DNA of 64,000 bases from Acinetobacter calcoaceticus. Lineage in GTDB: Bacteria > Pseudomonadota > Gammaproteobacteria > Pseudomonadales > Moraxellaceae. The notes beneath the pieces were generated by a model. The model saw only the letters and a program-made list of their open reading frames with translations, searched no databases and was not told the DNA's origin. Shown here piece after piece: positions 26,726 through 40,381 of the stretch. A program made the translations under genes and the position numbers. Each line of letters starts with the position of its first letter. Position 1 is the first letter of the stretch. The stretch spans positions 248,001 through 312,000 of the forward strand of contig NZ_JADVKT010000003.1 in assembly GCF_016508255.1 (NCBI RefSeq), written 5' to 3'.

Positions 26726-28132
26726 TTATTGAGGAAGTTCTTTTACAGGTGAACCGCCCAAAGCTTGCATGAGAGTGACATAAGCGTTGTATTGGCTTTG
26801 TTTGGCTTCAACGAGGCTTAACCGTGCAGTACGTGTGGTTTGCTGAGCATCAAGAAGTGTTTTTAATGCGACAGCACCATAACGGTAACGGACTTCAGTT
26901 AAACGTTCAGTTTTTTCTGCGAGTTCAACATTACGTTCTTGTAACGTTACTTGTTTGTCGAGTTCGGTACGACTCGATAAAGCATTTTCTACATCAGCAA
27001 AAGCCTGATAAAGCGTTTGGCGATATTGAATAATCGCTTTTTCATAATCAAGATTGCTAATCGCGATATCTTTCTTCATATCGTTATATTGCAGAAACGG
27101 TAAGCTTAAACTTGCGCCTAAAGTTAGGGCTGGGTTACGTAACAGTTCAGTCAATGATGTACTGCTTGATCCCAAACTACTGGTTAAACTAATCGAAGGA
27201 TAGTAGCTCGCCTTAGTTGCATCTTTAGTCGCGAGCGCCTTTTTCAAACGAAGCTCAGAGGCTTGTAAATCAGGACGGCGCGATAAAATATCGGCAGGTA
27301 AGCCTGCACCAATTACTGGTAGTGCATTGCGAGGTAAACTTTTGGGCTCTTGAATGTTTAGCTGTTGCAATGGTTCATGTAATAGCACCGCAATAGCAGT
27401 ACGTGTTTCAACCAGTTGTTGCTCAATCTGACTTAAGCTCGCTTTTTGGCTTTGTACCGATTGTTCTGCTTGAGTGAGATCTACACCTGAAACCGCACCA
27501 GCTTTATACTGAATCTGTACCAATTGATAAAGCTTTTGTGAAGTCGCTAGGCTTTGCTGAGCAGTTGCATAACGCTCATTTAAATAACCCAGTTGCCAAT
27601 AGAGTTTAGCTGTGGTTGCAATGAGACTTTGTCCAGTAGCTTGTAAATCTTGTTCAGTCGCCAAAGCTTCCCATTTACTCGCTTCGGTTTGGCGCGCAAG
27701 CTTACCAAATAAGTCAACCTCATAGCTTACGCCAGCACTCATTGATAAACCTTTAGCGCTGTCATCCCCTGAATGTAGGTCAAAAGTATGGCCTGTAGAA
27801 ACATTTGAGCTGGTTCGTAAACCTTGTTGGTTTGCAGTTAAATCAGCTCTCAACCGAGCTTGCTTTAAGGTAATACCTGCAACGGCTAGATCGCTATTGC
27901 GCTCTAATACATTGCTCACGAGCTGGTTGAGCTGTGCATCACCAAAAAGTGTCCACCAACGGTCAGCATATTGTTCGGCAGATACCGTTTTTGCTTTAGT
28001 AGCGTCATACTGAAAACTACTCGGAATTTGTACTGCCGGAGCTTCATAAGGTGTTTTTACGACTGCTGCACATCCCACAAGAGAACTGGTGAGAAGAAGC
28101 GCTGCGCTGAGTTTAGTCATAGAGAAAGACAT
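26726..28132 (-). CDS. Outer membrane efflux lipoprotein (TolC/OprM family)
   Basis: A 468-residue outer membrane factor of the OprM/CusC type. It begins with a lipoprotein signal ending in the lipobox LVGC, followed by the family's early PYEAPAVQIPSSF segment and two repeated coiled-coil halves. A longer frame runs back into macB, but AAGGA precedes the ATG at 28132, giving the natural lipoprotein start 10 bp after the macB stop. It should form the outer duct for the MacA-MacB pump encoded directly upstream. Confidence 0.93.
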   Translation of the reverse strand: MSFSMTKLSAALLLTSSLVGCAAVVKTPYEAPAVQIPSSFQYDATKAKTVSAEQYADRWWTLFGDAQLNQLVSNVLERNSDLAVAGITLKQARLRADLTANQQGLRTSSNVSTGHTFDLHSGDDSAKGLSMSAGVSYEVDLFGKLARQTEASKWEALATEQDLQATGQSLIATTAKLYWQLGYLNERYATAQQSLATSQKLYQLVQIQYKAGAVSGVDLTQAEQSVQSQKASLSQIEQQLVETRTAIAVLLHEPLQQLNIQEPKSLPRNALPVIGAGLPADILSRRPDLQASELRLKKALATKDATKASYYPSISLTSSLGSSSTSLTELLRNPALTLGASLSLPFLQYNDMKKDIAISNLDYEKAIIQYRQTLYQAFADVENALSSRTELDKQVTLQERNVELAEKTERLTEVRYRYGAVALKTLLDAQQTTRTARLSLVEAKQSQYNAYVTLMQALGGSPVKELPQ

Positions 28133-28142
28133 GCGATTTTCC

Positions 28143-30137
28143 TTATTCTCGTGATAGTGCTGCAACAGGGTCGAGTTTTGCTGCATTCTTGGCTGGCAAG
28201 AATCCAAAAACCACACCAATAAGTGTTGAACACACAAAGGCTGCAACAATTGATGTGCTTGAATAAGCCACGGAAAAGTTTCCGCCAGCAAATTTATTGA
28301 TGAGTTGTCCAAGGCCAAGCGATAGCAATACACCGAGTACACCACCAATTAAACACACTAAAATTGCCTCAATAAGGAATTGCTGCAAAATATCACTTTG
28401 ACGAGCACCTACAGCCATACGTACCCCAATTTCCTGAGTACGTTCGGTTACGGAAACCAACATAATATTCATTACCCCAATACCACCTACGACAAGTGAG
28501 ATTACCGCAATCGCTGAAACTAAGAGCGTCATGGTACTTGTGGTTTTCTCGATGGTTTGACGAATACTGTCACTGTTCATGGTGAAAATATCTTGTGCAC
28601 CATGTCGTTGGGTTAATAAGTTTACAATCGCATTCTCTGCGGCTGTGGTTGAATATTTATCATTAATGCGAACCACGATATTACGGACATGGGCTTGACC
28701 TAACATACGGCTCATGACGGTGGTATAAGGCATATATACATTTAACGTGTCATCTGAACCCATACCACTCGTTTGCGGTTCTACAATTCCGATAATCCGA
28801 GCTGGCACACTACCAAGTAACACCACTTGTCCAATTGGGTTAGTGCCATCACTAAAGAATTGTTTTTGCGTATTGGTATCAATCACAACATCCTGTGAGC
28901 GATCACGAACACTACGTTGATCAAAAGTTTGTCCATCTTTAAAGACTAAACCTTTTACATCGAAATAATCGTTACTTACACCGTTAATGGTCGCGTTCGC
29001 TTCATTTTGTTGATAGCGAATGGTTTTTGACGTTCCAACAATTGGTGATACAGCACTTACATAAGGTTGGGTTGTTAATGCGTCTGCATCAGCGGGCACC
29101 AATGTTTTAAAGCTAGCTGTTTTGGAGTTATCACCAAATCCTTTGCCCTGAAACACTGTAATAGTATTGGTGCCGAGGCCGCTAATATTACTTAAAATTT
29201 GTTGTTGAGAGCCTTTACCTAGCGCGACCACAGTCACAACAGATGCAATACCAATAATGATCCCAAGCATGGTTAAAAAAGTACGCATGCGGTGGGCATT
29301 CATAGACAGTAAAGCCATTTGGAAAGCTTCTGATAGACGGTCTAAAGTTGAACGCCATGCAGAAATACTTTTGCCTTTCTTCTGCTTACCTTGCAATGCA
29401 GGAGCAGCATCAGGATCAGGCTTAATGGGTTCAGCTGCTTGATCCGGAACATTAGGACGATCATTAATGATTTCTCCGTCACTAATCTCGATAATACGAG
29501 TTGCATTTTTTGCAACTTGCATATCATGGGTCACCAAAATAATGGTGTGACCTGCGGCATTGAGTTCACGCAAAATTCGCATGACTTCAACACCACTATG
29601 AGAATCGAGCGCTCCTGTCGGCTCATCTGCCAGAATAACGTCACCGCCATTCATTAAGGCACGAGCAATAGAAACACGTTGCTGCTGACCACCAGAAAGC
29701 TGACTTGGCCTATTGAGTGTTTTAGTACCTAGACCTAACTCAGTGAGTAGGGCAGTTGCACGTTGCTTTCGCTCAGAAGGCGTAACACCTGCATAAACTG
29801 CTGGAACTTCAACGTTACCTTCTGCTGATAAGTCACCAAGTAAATGATAGCGCTGGAAAATAAAACCAAAATATTCACGGCGTAATCGCGCGAGTTGATC
29901 TGGTTCTAACTTACCAGTTTCTTGTCCACTAACCTTGTAACTACCACTCGTAGGTCGGTCTAAGCAACCTAAAATGTTCATGAGGGTTGATTTACCAGAA
30001 CCAGACTGGCCGACAATGGCAACCAGCTCTCCCTCATAAATGGTCAGGTCAATCCCTTTTAAAATTTGTATTGTGCTTTCGCCAGCAGGGAATTCCCGGA
30101 CTAGATTGCTGACTTCAAGCAGAGCTTGTTTTGTCAT
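28143..30137 (-). CDS. macB: MacB-type ABC exporter (ATPase-permease fusion)
   Basis: A 664-residue protein with an N-terminal ABC ATPase (Walker [10 protein letters not shown] at 43-51, signature LSGGQQQR near 145, Walker [12 protein letters not shown]) and a C-terminal FtsX-type permease with four membrane helices and a periplasmic domain. MacB drives efflux of macrolides, toxins and other substrates from the periplasm through MacA and an outer membrane duct. The gene is 2 bp from macA and 10 bp from the outer membrane factor, so all three parts are co-encoded. Confidence 0.96.
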   Translation of the reverse strand: MTKQALLEVSNLVREFPAGESTIQILKGIDLTIYEGELVAIVGQSGSGKSTLMNILGCLDRPTSGSYKVSGQETGKLEPDQLARLRREYFGFIFQRYHLLGDLSAEGNVEVPAVYAGVTPSERKQRATALLTELGLGTKTLNRPSQLSGGQQQRVSIARALMNGGDVILADEPTGALDSHSGVEVMRILRELNAAGHTIILVTHDMQVAKNATRIIEISDGEIINDRPNVPDQAAEPIKPDPDAAPALQGKQKKGKSISAWRSTLDRLSEAFQMALLSMNAHRMRTFLTMLGIIIGIASVVTVVALGKGSQQQILSNISGLGTNTITVFQGKGFGDNSKTASFKTLVPADADALTTQPYVSAVSPIVGTSKTIRYQQNEANATINGVSNDYFDVKGLVFKDGQTFDQRSVRDRSQDVVIDTNTQKQFFSDGTNPIGQVVLLGSVPARIIGIVEPQTSGMGSDDTLNVYMPYTTVMSRMLGQAHVRNIVVRINDKYSTTAAENAIVNLLTQRHGAQDIFTMNSDSIRQTIEKTTSTMTLLVSAIAVISLVVGGIGVMNIMLVSVTERTQEIGVRMAVGARQSDILQQFLIEAILVCLIGGVLGVLLSLGLGQLINKFAGGNFSVAYSSTSIVAAFVCSTLIGVVFGFLPAKNAAKLDPVAALSRE

Positions 30138-30139
30138 GC

Positions 30140-31480
30140 TTACATTCCCATTGGGCCACTACGGCGACGATTATTACCACTATTTGCAGAAGCAGCAGAA
30201 GTATCTGAACTATCAGCAATTACAACTTGGTCGCCTTGTTTTAATCCGGCAAGCACTTGTGCATTTACACGGTTATTAATACCTACCAAAATTTGAGTTG
30301 GTTTCGTTGTGCCATCTGCTTGTAAAATTCGAACGACACTCAGCGTTGCTTTACCTTGGTCAACGAGTTGTTTTTGTTCAGGATTTAAGTTTAAGCGTTC
30401 TAAACGAGCACCATTACCTTGATGTTTGCGTTCTGCACTTGGCGTTGAAGCAGCTTTATCTGCAGATTGACCAGATTTTTTTTGACCAGAAAATTGTTTG
30501 CTACTTATAGCAGAAGATGGGACAAGCAAAGCATTTTTTGCCGAATCTAATACGATAAAAACTTGTGCTGTCATATCAATACGTAATTTGCCGTCGGTAT
30601 TTGGAACGTCAAATAAAGCATTGTAATAAACAGCTGAATTACTAGTTGAGCTTGTTGTACTGTTTGATTCACTAGAAATTGAATCTGGAGCAGGTTCAAT
30701 CTGGCGTAAAGTTGCATAACGTTTAGTCTCATCACCTAAAGTAGTGAAGTAAACTTGCTGGCCTTTTTCTACCTTCATAATGTCGGCTTCACTGACCTGT
30801 GCCTTAATCGTCATATTTTGTAATTTTGCAATTTTAACGATAGTTGGAGCACTTTGGTTGGCGTTTACCGTTTGACCTTCTTCAGTCACAATCGCAACAA
30901 CCGTACCATCGGTTGGCGCAAGAATACGCGTATAACCAATATTGGTTTGTGCTGTTGATCGAGTTACTTTTGCAGACTCAATTTGTGCATCTAATGCTTT
31001 GATTTGTGCCTGAGCTGTTTTATAACTTGCTTCAGCCGATTCTAAGTCTGCACGAGGTGTTGCATCTTGAGCATACATTTGTTGCTGACGACGATATTCA
31101 AGTTGCTTTTCATTTAAAGAAGCCACTTGTTGAAGACGCTGTGCTTCTAAGTTTTTAATATTGGCATCGGATGTTTTTAAACTGTTTTCTTGAGTAGTCG
31201 AGTCAATTTGTGCAATGAGTTGACCTTGTTTTACTTGATCACCAAGCTGCACATACATCTTTTTAACCTGACCAGACACCTGAGCACCGACACTAATCAG
31301 TTTGGTTGCATCAAGTGTACCTGTTGCAAGTACATTATTTTCAAGATCTCCGCGTGTTACCTCAGCTGTAATATATTGTGGCAGCTGCTGTTTTGGCTTG
31401 AAAAACTTCCAAGCTAACACAGCAATAACGGCTATACACACGATGATAATAACAAGTTTGATAGGCTTTATTTTTGGCAT
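30140..31480 (-). CDS. macA: MacA-type periplasmic adaptor of the efflux pump
   Basis: A 446-residue membrane fusion protein with one N-terminal inner membrane helix (about residues 6-24), then lipoyl half-motifs around a long alpha hairpin (about 95-165, rich in Gln and Ala), and beta-barrel and membrane-proximal domains. The segment between about residues 325 and 370 is a Ser/Lys-rich insertion ([15 protein letters not shown]). It bridges MacB and the outer membrane duct. It begins the operon; the C-terminus is Ser/Asn/Arg-rich. Confidence 0.95.
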   Translation of the reverse strand: MPKIKPIKLVIIIVCIAVIAVLAWKFFKPKQQLPQYITAEVTRGDLENNVLATGTLDATKLISVGAQVSGQVKKMYVQLGDQVKQGQLIAQIDSTTQENSLKTSDANIKNLEAQRLQQVASLNEKQLEYRRQQQMYAQDATPRADLESAEASYKTAQAQIKALDAQIESAKVTRSTAQTNIGYTRILAPTDGTVVAIVTEEGQTVNANQSAPTIVKIAKLQNMTIKAQVSEADIMKVEKGQQVYFTTLGDETKRYATLRQIEPAPDSISSESNSTTSSTSNSAVYYNALFDVPNTDGKLRIDMTAQVFIVLDSAKNALLVPSSAISSKQFSGQKKSGQSADKAASTPSAERKHQGNGARLERLNLNPEQKQLVDQGKATLSVVRILQADGTTKPTQILVGINNRVNAQVLAGLKQGDQVVIADSSDTSAASANSGNNRRRSGPMGM

Positions 31481-31587
31481 AGTGAGAGGTCGAAAAGTTT
31501 AAAATTTAATTTAGTATAAAAGCGAAATGAGGATAAAACGTGAATTTTTATGATATTTCAAGAACGTAGAAAAATGATTCAGCCGAA

Positions 31588-32577
31588 TTATTGTATAAAG
31601 AGTGTTTTTCCACATAATTCAGCAATCGCTTGCTGCATTAAATCTTCTGCATTTTCGTTCGACATTCCTTTAATTGCTGCATCAATTTGCAATAGAAGGG
31701 TAGACCAGCCTAGAAACTGTTGTGGATTTAATCTTCTCAAGGCTTGTTGATATAAGCCCACCTTTGTTTTCCATATACCAAGCTGTAGAGCATTATGAGG
31801 TTGTTCAAACAATTGCATTAACAAGCGCATTTCTTTGCTTAAAGTCCATAAAATCAGACTGTCTGGTTCGCCTGCCGCAATTAAATATTGAAAAATCTTA
31901 ATAGATTGGCCAAGGTTGCCTTCTAATAACGCATCACTTAAATCGTAAGTGGTATAACGAGATTGATCTTGTAAACAAGCATACAACTGCTCAATTTGAA
32001 TAAGCTTCTGATCTGGGAAAGTATCTCTCACACGCATTAAGCTATTTTTTGCAGCTAATAAGTTGTGTTCATGATGTTGCATTAACCATTGCCAAGCATC
32101 ATTGTCGAGTTGAATCTCAAGCTTTTCGGCTTCTACACTTAAAATACGTTGGCGATCATGAGGGTAAGTTGCCGTTAATGCAACTACAACCCCATTTGCC
32201 TCAACAACCTGAAAAAAAGCAGATTTTAAGCTGCTACTATCTTGTTTGGGTAAAACAATTAACAGCAGGTTATGTTCGTTATGTTGGATATAACTTTTGA
32301 GTTGTTTTAAACCGTTTGCATCTGGTTTGATGTTGCCATGTACTTCAATAGCAAGCTGCTGAGAAAATAAAGATAAGCTATTAAGTGCGTTAAAGACATT
32401 TTTCCAGTCACTCACGCTACTAATATCATAGCGTTGTCTTTCAACTTCTTGTTGCTGCCAGCTTTTGCGAAAGGCATCTAATAAATTTTGTTCTAATAAC
32501 GGCTCTTGCCCGTGCAAAATCCACGCACCCCGAGCTTCCGGAGTACGTTTTAAGGCTTGTAAATAGTCAATTTTCAT
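31588..32577 (-). CDS. holA: DNA polymerase III delta subunit
   Basis: A 329-residue clamp-loader subunit that opens the beta clamp. The N-terminal LLHGQEPLL-like segment (here ILHGQEPLLEQNLLDAFR) and the later LLEGNLGQSIKIFQYL helices are typical of HolA. A TTG three codons upstream is in frame, but the ATG gives the family start MKIDYLQAL. It follows lptE in the reverse-strand leuS-lptE-holA order, which is conserved in gammaproteobacteria. Confidence 0.94.
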   Translation of the reverse strand: MKIDYLQALKRTPEARGAWILHGQEPLLEQNLLDAFRKSWQQQEVERQRYDISSVSDWKNVFNALNSLSLFSQQLAIEVHGNIKPDANGLKQLKSYIQHNEHNLLLIVLPKQDSSSLKSAFFQVVEANGVVVALTATYPHDRQRILSVEAEKLEIQLDNDAWQWLMQHHEHNLLAAKNSLMRVRDTFPDQKLIQIEQLYACLQDQSRYTTYDLSDALLEGNLGQSIKIFQYLIAAGEPDSLILWTLSKEMRLLMQLFEQPHNALQLGIWKTKVGLYQQALRRLNPQQFLGWSTLLLQIDAAIKGMSNENAEDLMQQAIAELCGKTLFIQ

Positions 32578-32595
32578 TACTGGCAAAAATACAGA

Positions 32596-33105
32596 TTAAG
32601 GCTGAGCTTTTGGTAAGCGATTTGCTGAAATCTGACGAGTAATTTGTTGTGCAATATCATCAATAATAATACGTTGTAAGTAACTTTCTTGCTGATTTTC
32701 AGTATTGACTGTTGCCAAGTCATATTGATAACTACGAGATGCAGTTAATGAGCGTGGTTCAGTAATTTTATTACCCTGACGATCTTCAATTTCGAAGGTC
32801 ACAGTTAAACGTAATAATACTTCTGTCAGTTTTCCGTTTAAAAGTTGACGACGAGGCGTGTACTCTAAAACACGAAGTACATAAGCATCATTATCATTAC
32901 TGAACTGCACACCATTGGCAGCCAAATAGACTTTTAACTGAGTTTCCAAATCATCAGTTTTGGGTGGTAACTCAAGGCTTAACTTTTTATAAACAAGCGG
33001 AGTCGCAGTCGGGTTGGTTCCTTTTAAATGAAATCCACACCCGACTAAGCCTGCACTAAGGCCTAAGGTTAAAACAACAGCAGCTAAACGTTGGGCTAAG
33101 TGCAT
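32596..33105 (-). CDS. lptE: LPS-assembly lipoprotein LptE
   Basis: LptE plugs the LptD barrel that inserts lipopolysaccharide, or lipooligosaccharide in Acinetobacter, into the outer membrane. The signal peptide ends in the lipobox LVGC, with GFHLKG directly after, the hallmark of this family. The AGAGGA Shine-Dalgarno sequence favours the ATG at 33105 over one five codons earlier. The mature part has alternating beta strands (RQLLNGKLTEVLLRLTVTFEIED). Confidence 0.95.
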   Translation of the reverse strand: MHLAQRLAAVVLTLGLSAGLVGCGFHLKGTNPTATPLVYKKLSLELPPKTDDLETQLKVYLAANGVQFSNDNDAYVLRVLEYTPRRQLLNGKLTEVLLRLTVTFEIEDRQGNKITEPRSLTASRSYQYDLATVNTENQQESYLQRIIIDDIAQQITRQISANRLPKAQP

Positions 33106-33132
33106 GCTTGATCCTCTCATTAATAACTTTAA

Positions 33133-35766
<2,634 letters not shown>

Positions 35767-35909
35767 CTATACAACGAAAATTGAAATGAAAGATTGCTGC
35801 ACAGCATAGCGCAAAATAAGAGGAAATGTCAGTTTTTAGATCAGGATTTTATCTTTTAATATGAGCAATAAACATTTCTCAATCTATTCTTCTTTATTTT
35901 AAATAATAG

Positions 35910-35937
35910 AAGAGTGATGAAAGTATTCACCACTCTC
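35910..35937 (-). terminator. Probable terminator of the DUF4124 gene
   Basis: Read on the reverse strand, GAGTGGTGAA pairs with the TCATCACTC arm (35912-35935) and is followed by a T-rich stretch (TTCTATTATTT). It lies just downstream of the DUF4124 stop. Confidence 0.55.
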
Positions 35938-35944
35938 ATTTTGC

Positions 35945-36283
35945 TTATCGAGGTGCTGACGCAGATGGAGCAGGTGGCGCTGCTACAGCAGGCGCAGCCT
36001 TTTCTTGTGTGACGTTAGCTGTTTGTTGCACTGCTTTATCTGTTTTATCTTGAGGCTGTTGTTCTGGGCTTGATGTAGAAATTTTTGGAATTGCTTGGTT
36101 GCCATAAGTTGAAACTTTGTTCAAATGCTTCGCACCTTTAGGCGGTGGCGTCGTGGTGTAATGTGTCGAGCCGCTTTTATCCATCCATTTATAATATTGC
36201 TGTGCCTGACTTTGGCTTGAATAAATTAAAACTACTGTTGTTACTGCTGTATATAAGATTGTTTTTAAATAAGATAAATTCAT
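35945..36283 (-). CDS. DUF4124 domain periplasmic protein
   Basis: A 112-residue exported protein. A signal peptide (about residues 1-28, ending SQAQ) precedes a DUF4124 domain with the typical YYKWMDKSGSTHYTTTPPP pattern. The tail is Ala/Pro/Gln-rich and low complexity. A longer frame starts 19 codons upstream, but the ATG at 36283 has GGGGAAG at good spacing and begins directly with the signal peptide. DUF4124 proteins are small envelope proteins without an assigned activity. Confidence 0.82.
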   Translation of the reverse strand: MNLSYLKTILYTAVTTVVLIYSSQSQAQQYYKWMDKSGSTHYTTTPPPKGAKHLNKVSTYGNQAIPKISTSSPEQQPQDKTDKAVQQTANVTQEKAAPAVAAPPAPSASAPR

Positions 36284-36788
36284 ATCAGATCTTCCCCAAA
36301 GAATGCTGACTATATTTAAATAAAGTTCATAAATAAGCAATTTACAATGTATGGTTTTATATAAAAAAGAATAATTATTTTTAATAAATAGAGGCTGGGG
36401 CTATCAAATTTACAATTTAATTTTAGATTAAAAAAACAGCAGCTAAAAAATTTTATGGAAAAACCTTTTCTTTAATCTTGACTTTAGTGAATTAAACAAC
36501 AAAAATGCTTTCTTTAGTTTTATATGCGATTATTTGATCACCCTTCGAATAACCGTCATGTTTTGTAATAGACATTCTCTCTAGCCGAGAGATTGATTTT
36601 ACTTAAAGTATGTATATCCAGACATGCTTTATTAATGTTAAAAAAGCTTATACGGCTGAAAAACAGAAATTTTTCTATTGCAACGAAAACTAGACAATAT
36701 GTGTGCTATAACAGTGCAGACAATTCAATGAATGAAACACTATTTGTGCCTTCCATAAATAGTGATAAAGATTTTAGGGTGAATCACG
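36284..36788. other. AT-rich intergenic region upstream of ilvB
   Basis: This 505-bp gap separates the DUF4124 gene from ilvB. I see no convincing gene in it. A 6-bp inverted repeat TCTCTC/GAGAGA lies near 36577-36593. A possible 8-codon frame at 36559 (ATGTTTTGTAATAGA...) has no run of Ile, Leu or Val codons, so a classical ilv attenuator leader is not supported. The ilvB promoter candidate is near 36704-36712. Confidence 0.5.
36704..36712 (+). promoter_or_regulatory. Candidate extended -10 promoter of ilvBHC
   Basis: TGCTATAAC, beginning at 36704, fits the extended -10 form. No -35 box sits at 16-18 bases; TTGCAA is 23 bases upstream. It lies about 77 bp before the ilvB start and is the best promoter-like signal in that leader. 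Confidence 0.4.
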
Positions 36789-38513
36789 TTGGAACTTTTA
36801 TCTGGTGGTGAAATGCTCGTTCGTGCTCTTGCGGACGAAGGCGTTGAACATGTTTTTGGTTATCCAGGCGGCGCAGTATTACATATTTATGATGCGCTAT
36901 TTCAACAAGACAAAATCAATCATTACCTCGTACGTCATGAGCAAGCTGCTGGTCATATGGCAGATGCCTACTCACGTGCTACAGGTAAGACTGGCGTAGT
37001 ACTGGTCACTTCTGGCCCGGGCGCAACCAATACAGTAACTCCAATTGCAACAGCTTATATGGACTCAATCCCAATGGTGATTTTGTCTGGCCAAGTTGCA
37101 TCACATCTTATTGGTGAAGACGCTTTCCAAGAAACTGACATGGTTGGTATTTCACGTCCTATCGTGAAACACAGCTTTCAAGTCCGTCATGCAAGTGAAA
37201 TTCCTGCAATTATCAAAAAAGCATTCTATATCGCATCAAGCGGTCGTCCAGGCCCAGTTGTAGTCGATATTCCTAAAGATGCGACCAATCCTGTAGATAA
37301 ATTTGCCTACGAATATCCTGAAAAAGTGAAAATGCGTTCTTATCAGCCGCCTTCACGTGGACATTCTGGTCAGATTCGCAAAGCGATTGATGAGCTTTTA
37401 AGTGCTAAACGTCCTGTAATTTATACTGGTGGTGGTGTTGTTCAAGGTAATGCATCTGCATTATTGACTGAGTTAGCACATTTGTTGGGCTATCCAGTGA
37501 CCAATACACTCATGGGTCTTGGTGGCTTCCCTGGCGATGATCCACAGTTTGTGGGCATGTTGGGTATGCACGGTACTTATGAAGCAAACATGGCGATGCA
37601 TAATGCTGATGTCATTCTTGCAATTGGTGCTCGTTTTGATGACCGAGTAACAAATAACCCTGCAAAATTCTGTGTGAATGCCAAAGTTATTCATGTTGAT
37701 ATTGATCCGGCGAGCATTTCAAAAACGATCATGGCGCACATTCCGATTGTAGGGGCGGTTGAGCCTGTACTTCAGGAAATGTTGACGCAATTGAAACAAT
37801 TAAATGTGTCTAAGCCAAACCCTGAAGCAATTGCTGCATGGTGGGATCAAATTAATGAATGGCGCAAAGTTCATGGTTTGAAGTATGAAACCCTGACTGA
37901 TGGCACGATGAAGCCGCAGCAAGTGGTAGAAGCTTTATATAAAGCAACACATGGTGATGCCATTATCACATCGGATGTTGGACAGCATCAAATGTTTGGT
38001 GCGTTGTATTACAAGTACAAACGTCCTCGTCAATGGATCAACTCTGGTGGTTTAGGCACCATGGGCGTTGGTTTACCTTATGCAATGGCTGCTAAGCTGG
38101 CTTTCCCAGATCAGCAAGTTGTTTGTATTACTGGTGAAGCTTCAATTCAGATGTGTATTCAAGAACTTTCTACCTGTAAGCAATACGGTATGAATGTGAA
38201 GATCTTGTGCTTGAATAACCGTGCTTTAGGTATGGTTAAACAGTGGCAAGATATGAACTATGAAGGCCGTCACTCAAGCTCATATGTTGAATCATTACCT
38301 GATTTTGGCAAGTTAATGGAAGCTTATGGTCATGTTGGTATTCAAATTGATCATGCTGATGAACTAGAGTCGAAGCTTGCTGAAGCAATGGCGATTAATG
38401 ATAAATGTGTATTCATTAATGTCATGGTTGATCGTACAGAACATGTTTATCCAATGCTGATCGCAGGTCAGTCCATGAAGGATATGTGGTTAGGTAAAGG
38501 GGAGCGTACATAA
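36789..38513 (+). CDS. ilvB: Acetolactate synthase large subunit
   Basis: A 574-residue thiamine diphosphate enzyme that makes acetolactate or acetohydroxybutyrate for valine, leucine and isoleucine. The [14 protein letters not shown] and [13 protein letters not shown] segments with the catalytic Glu are present, and the ThDP motif [12 protein letters not shown]...LNN lies near residue 445-475. The TTG start is supported by AGGGTGA upstream and by the family N-terminus [11 protein letters not shown]. The annotation could equally be ilvI. The stop overlaps the small subunit start. Confidence 0.97.
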   Translation: MELLSGGEMLVRALADEGVEHVFGYPGGAVLHIYDALFQQDKINHYLVRHEQAAGHMADAYSRATGKTGVVLVTSGPGATNTVTPIATAYMDSIPMVILSGQVASHLIGEDAFQETDMVGISRPIVKHSFQVRHASEIPAIIKKAFYIASSGRPGPVVVDIPKDATNPVDKFAYEYPEKVKMRSYQPPSRGHSGQIRKAIDELLSAKRPVIYTGGGVVQGNASALLTELAHLLGYPVTNTLMGLGGFPGDDPQFVGMLGMHGTYEANMAMHNADVILAIGARFDDRVTNNPAKFCVNAKVIHVDIDPASISKTIMAHIPIVGAVEPVLQEMLTQLKQLNVSKPNPEAIAAWWDQINEWRKVHGLKYETLTDGTMKPQQVVEALYKATHGDAIITSDVGQHQMFGALYYKYKRPRQWINSGGLGTMGVGLPYAMAAKLAFPDQQVVCITGEASIQMCIQELSTCKQYGMNVKILCLNNRALGMVKQWQDMNYEGRHSSSYVESLPDFGKLMEAYGHVGIQIDHADELESKLAEAMAINDKCVFINVMVDRTEHVYPMLIAGQSMKDMWLGKGERT

Positions 38514-39004
38514 TGAGACATATTATTTCTGTACTCGTTGAAAACGAAGCAGGTGCGCTTTCTCGTTTGGTGGGTTTATTCAGTCAGCGTAACTATAACA
38601 TTGAGACGTTGAATGTAGCCCCAACCGAAGACCCAACTTTGTCACGTTTGACGTTAACGACTTATGGTGATGACCATAAGATTGAACAGATTACCAAGCA
38701 GCTCAACAAACTTGTTGAAGTTGTAAAAGTAGTAGATTTATCAGAAGGTTCGCACATTGAGCGTGAACTGATGCTGATTAAAGTAAAAGCGTTAGGTGCT
38801 TCACGTGCTGAAATTAAGCGTACAGCGGATATTTTCCGTGCGCAAATTGTAGACGTGACACCAACTACCTATACCATTCAAATAGCAGGGACAACTGAAA
38901 AATTAGATGGTTTTATCGATGCGCTTGCAGAAAACACTATTCTAGAAGTCGTTCGTTCAGGTGTATCTGGTATCGCCCGTGGCGAAAAAGTATTGGCCAT
39001 TTAA
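38513..39004 (+). CDS. ilvH: Acetolactate synthase regulatory (small) subunit
   Basis: A 163-residue ACT-domain subunit that confers valine feedback inhibition and boosts the large subunit. The N-terminal ISVLVENEAGALSRLVGLFSQR segment is the ACT signature, including the Asn and Gly that bind valine. It overlaps the large-subunit stop (TAATG), so translation is coupled. It could also be labelled ilvN. Confidence 0.97.
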   Translation: MRHIISVLVENEAGALSRLVGLFSQRNYNIETLNVAPTEDPTLSRLTLTTYGDDHKIEQITKQLNKLVEVVKVVDLSEGSHIERELMLIKVKALGASRAEIKRTADIFRAQIVDVTPTTYTIQIAGTTEKLDGFIDALAENTILEVVRSGVSGIARGEKVLAI

Positions 39005-39023
39005 TTTTTTAAAAGTATTTTAG

Positions 39024-40052
<1,029 letters not shown>

Positions 40053-40072
40053 TTTTCTTTTCTTATGTTTAA

Positions 40073-40106
40073 AAGAAACCCTGCATTTAGCAGGGTTTCT
40101 TATTTT
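40073..40106 (+). terminator. Intrinsic terminator after ilvC
   Basis: AAGAAACCCTGC (40073-40084) pairs perfectly with GCAGGGTTTCTT (40090-40101), with T-rich sequence after it. The 3' arm overlaps the start of a second inverted repeat (40099-40124). Confidence 0.9.
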
Positions 40107-40124
40107 AGGAACTCCTAAAATAAG
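40099..40124. repeat. Perfect 12-bp inverted repeat after ilvC
   Basis: CTTATTTTAGGA and TCCTAAAATAAG are perfectly complementary around a 2-base centre. It overlaps the 3' end of the ilvC terminator. It may be a second terminator for readthrough, or a binding site. Confidence 0.6.
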
Positions 40125-40381
40125 CTTAAAAAAACATCATTAAGGTCAATTGACCTAGTTTCAATAAATCCTATATTTTTCATATAATTGGCTGCTTACT
40201 TTTTGGTTAGTTTATTGATTTATAAAGTAAAAAAAACTTGACCAAAAGATAGATAGTGTTATTGTTTATAACTGACTTAAAAAGTCAAATTTAATAGAAT
40301 GTATTGAACATGTTTTGTTGTATTTTGGGCAATGAGTTGAACAAAATAAAAAAAAGTATTGAATAATCATGGAAGTCCAAT
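40125..40381. promoter_or_regulatory. Promoter region of the cyclic-di-GMP gene with a 14-bp palindrome
   Basis: This stretch holds a perfect palindrome AGGTCAATTGACCT (40143-40156) and a TATAAT (40183-40188). TTCAAT at 40160-40165 is 17 bases before the TATAAT and would be a weak -35. The palindrome ends just upstream of that promoter, so it could be an operator; no regulator for it is identified. The remaining 190 bp to the gene is AT-rich leader. Confidence 0.45.

Noticed and set aside
36593..36811. Forward frame of 72 codons overlapping the ilvB start
   Set aside because: It lacks a ribosome-binding site, is AT-driven in composition and overlaps the supported TTG start of ilvB.
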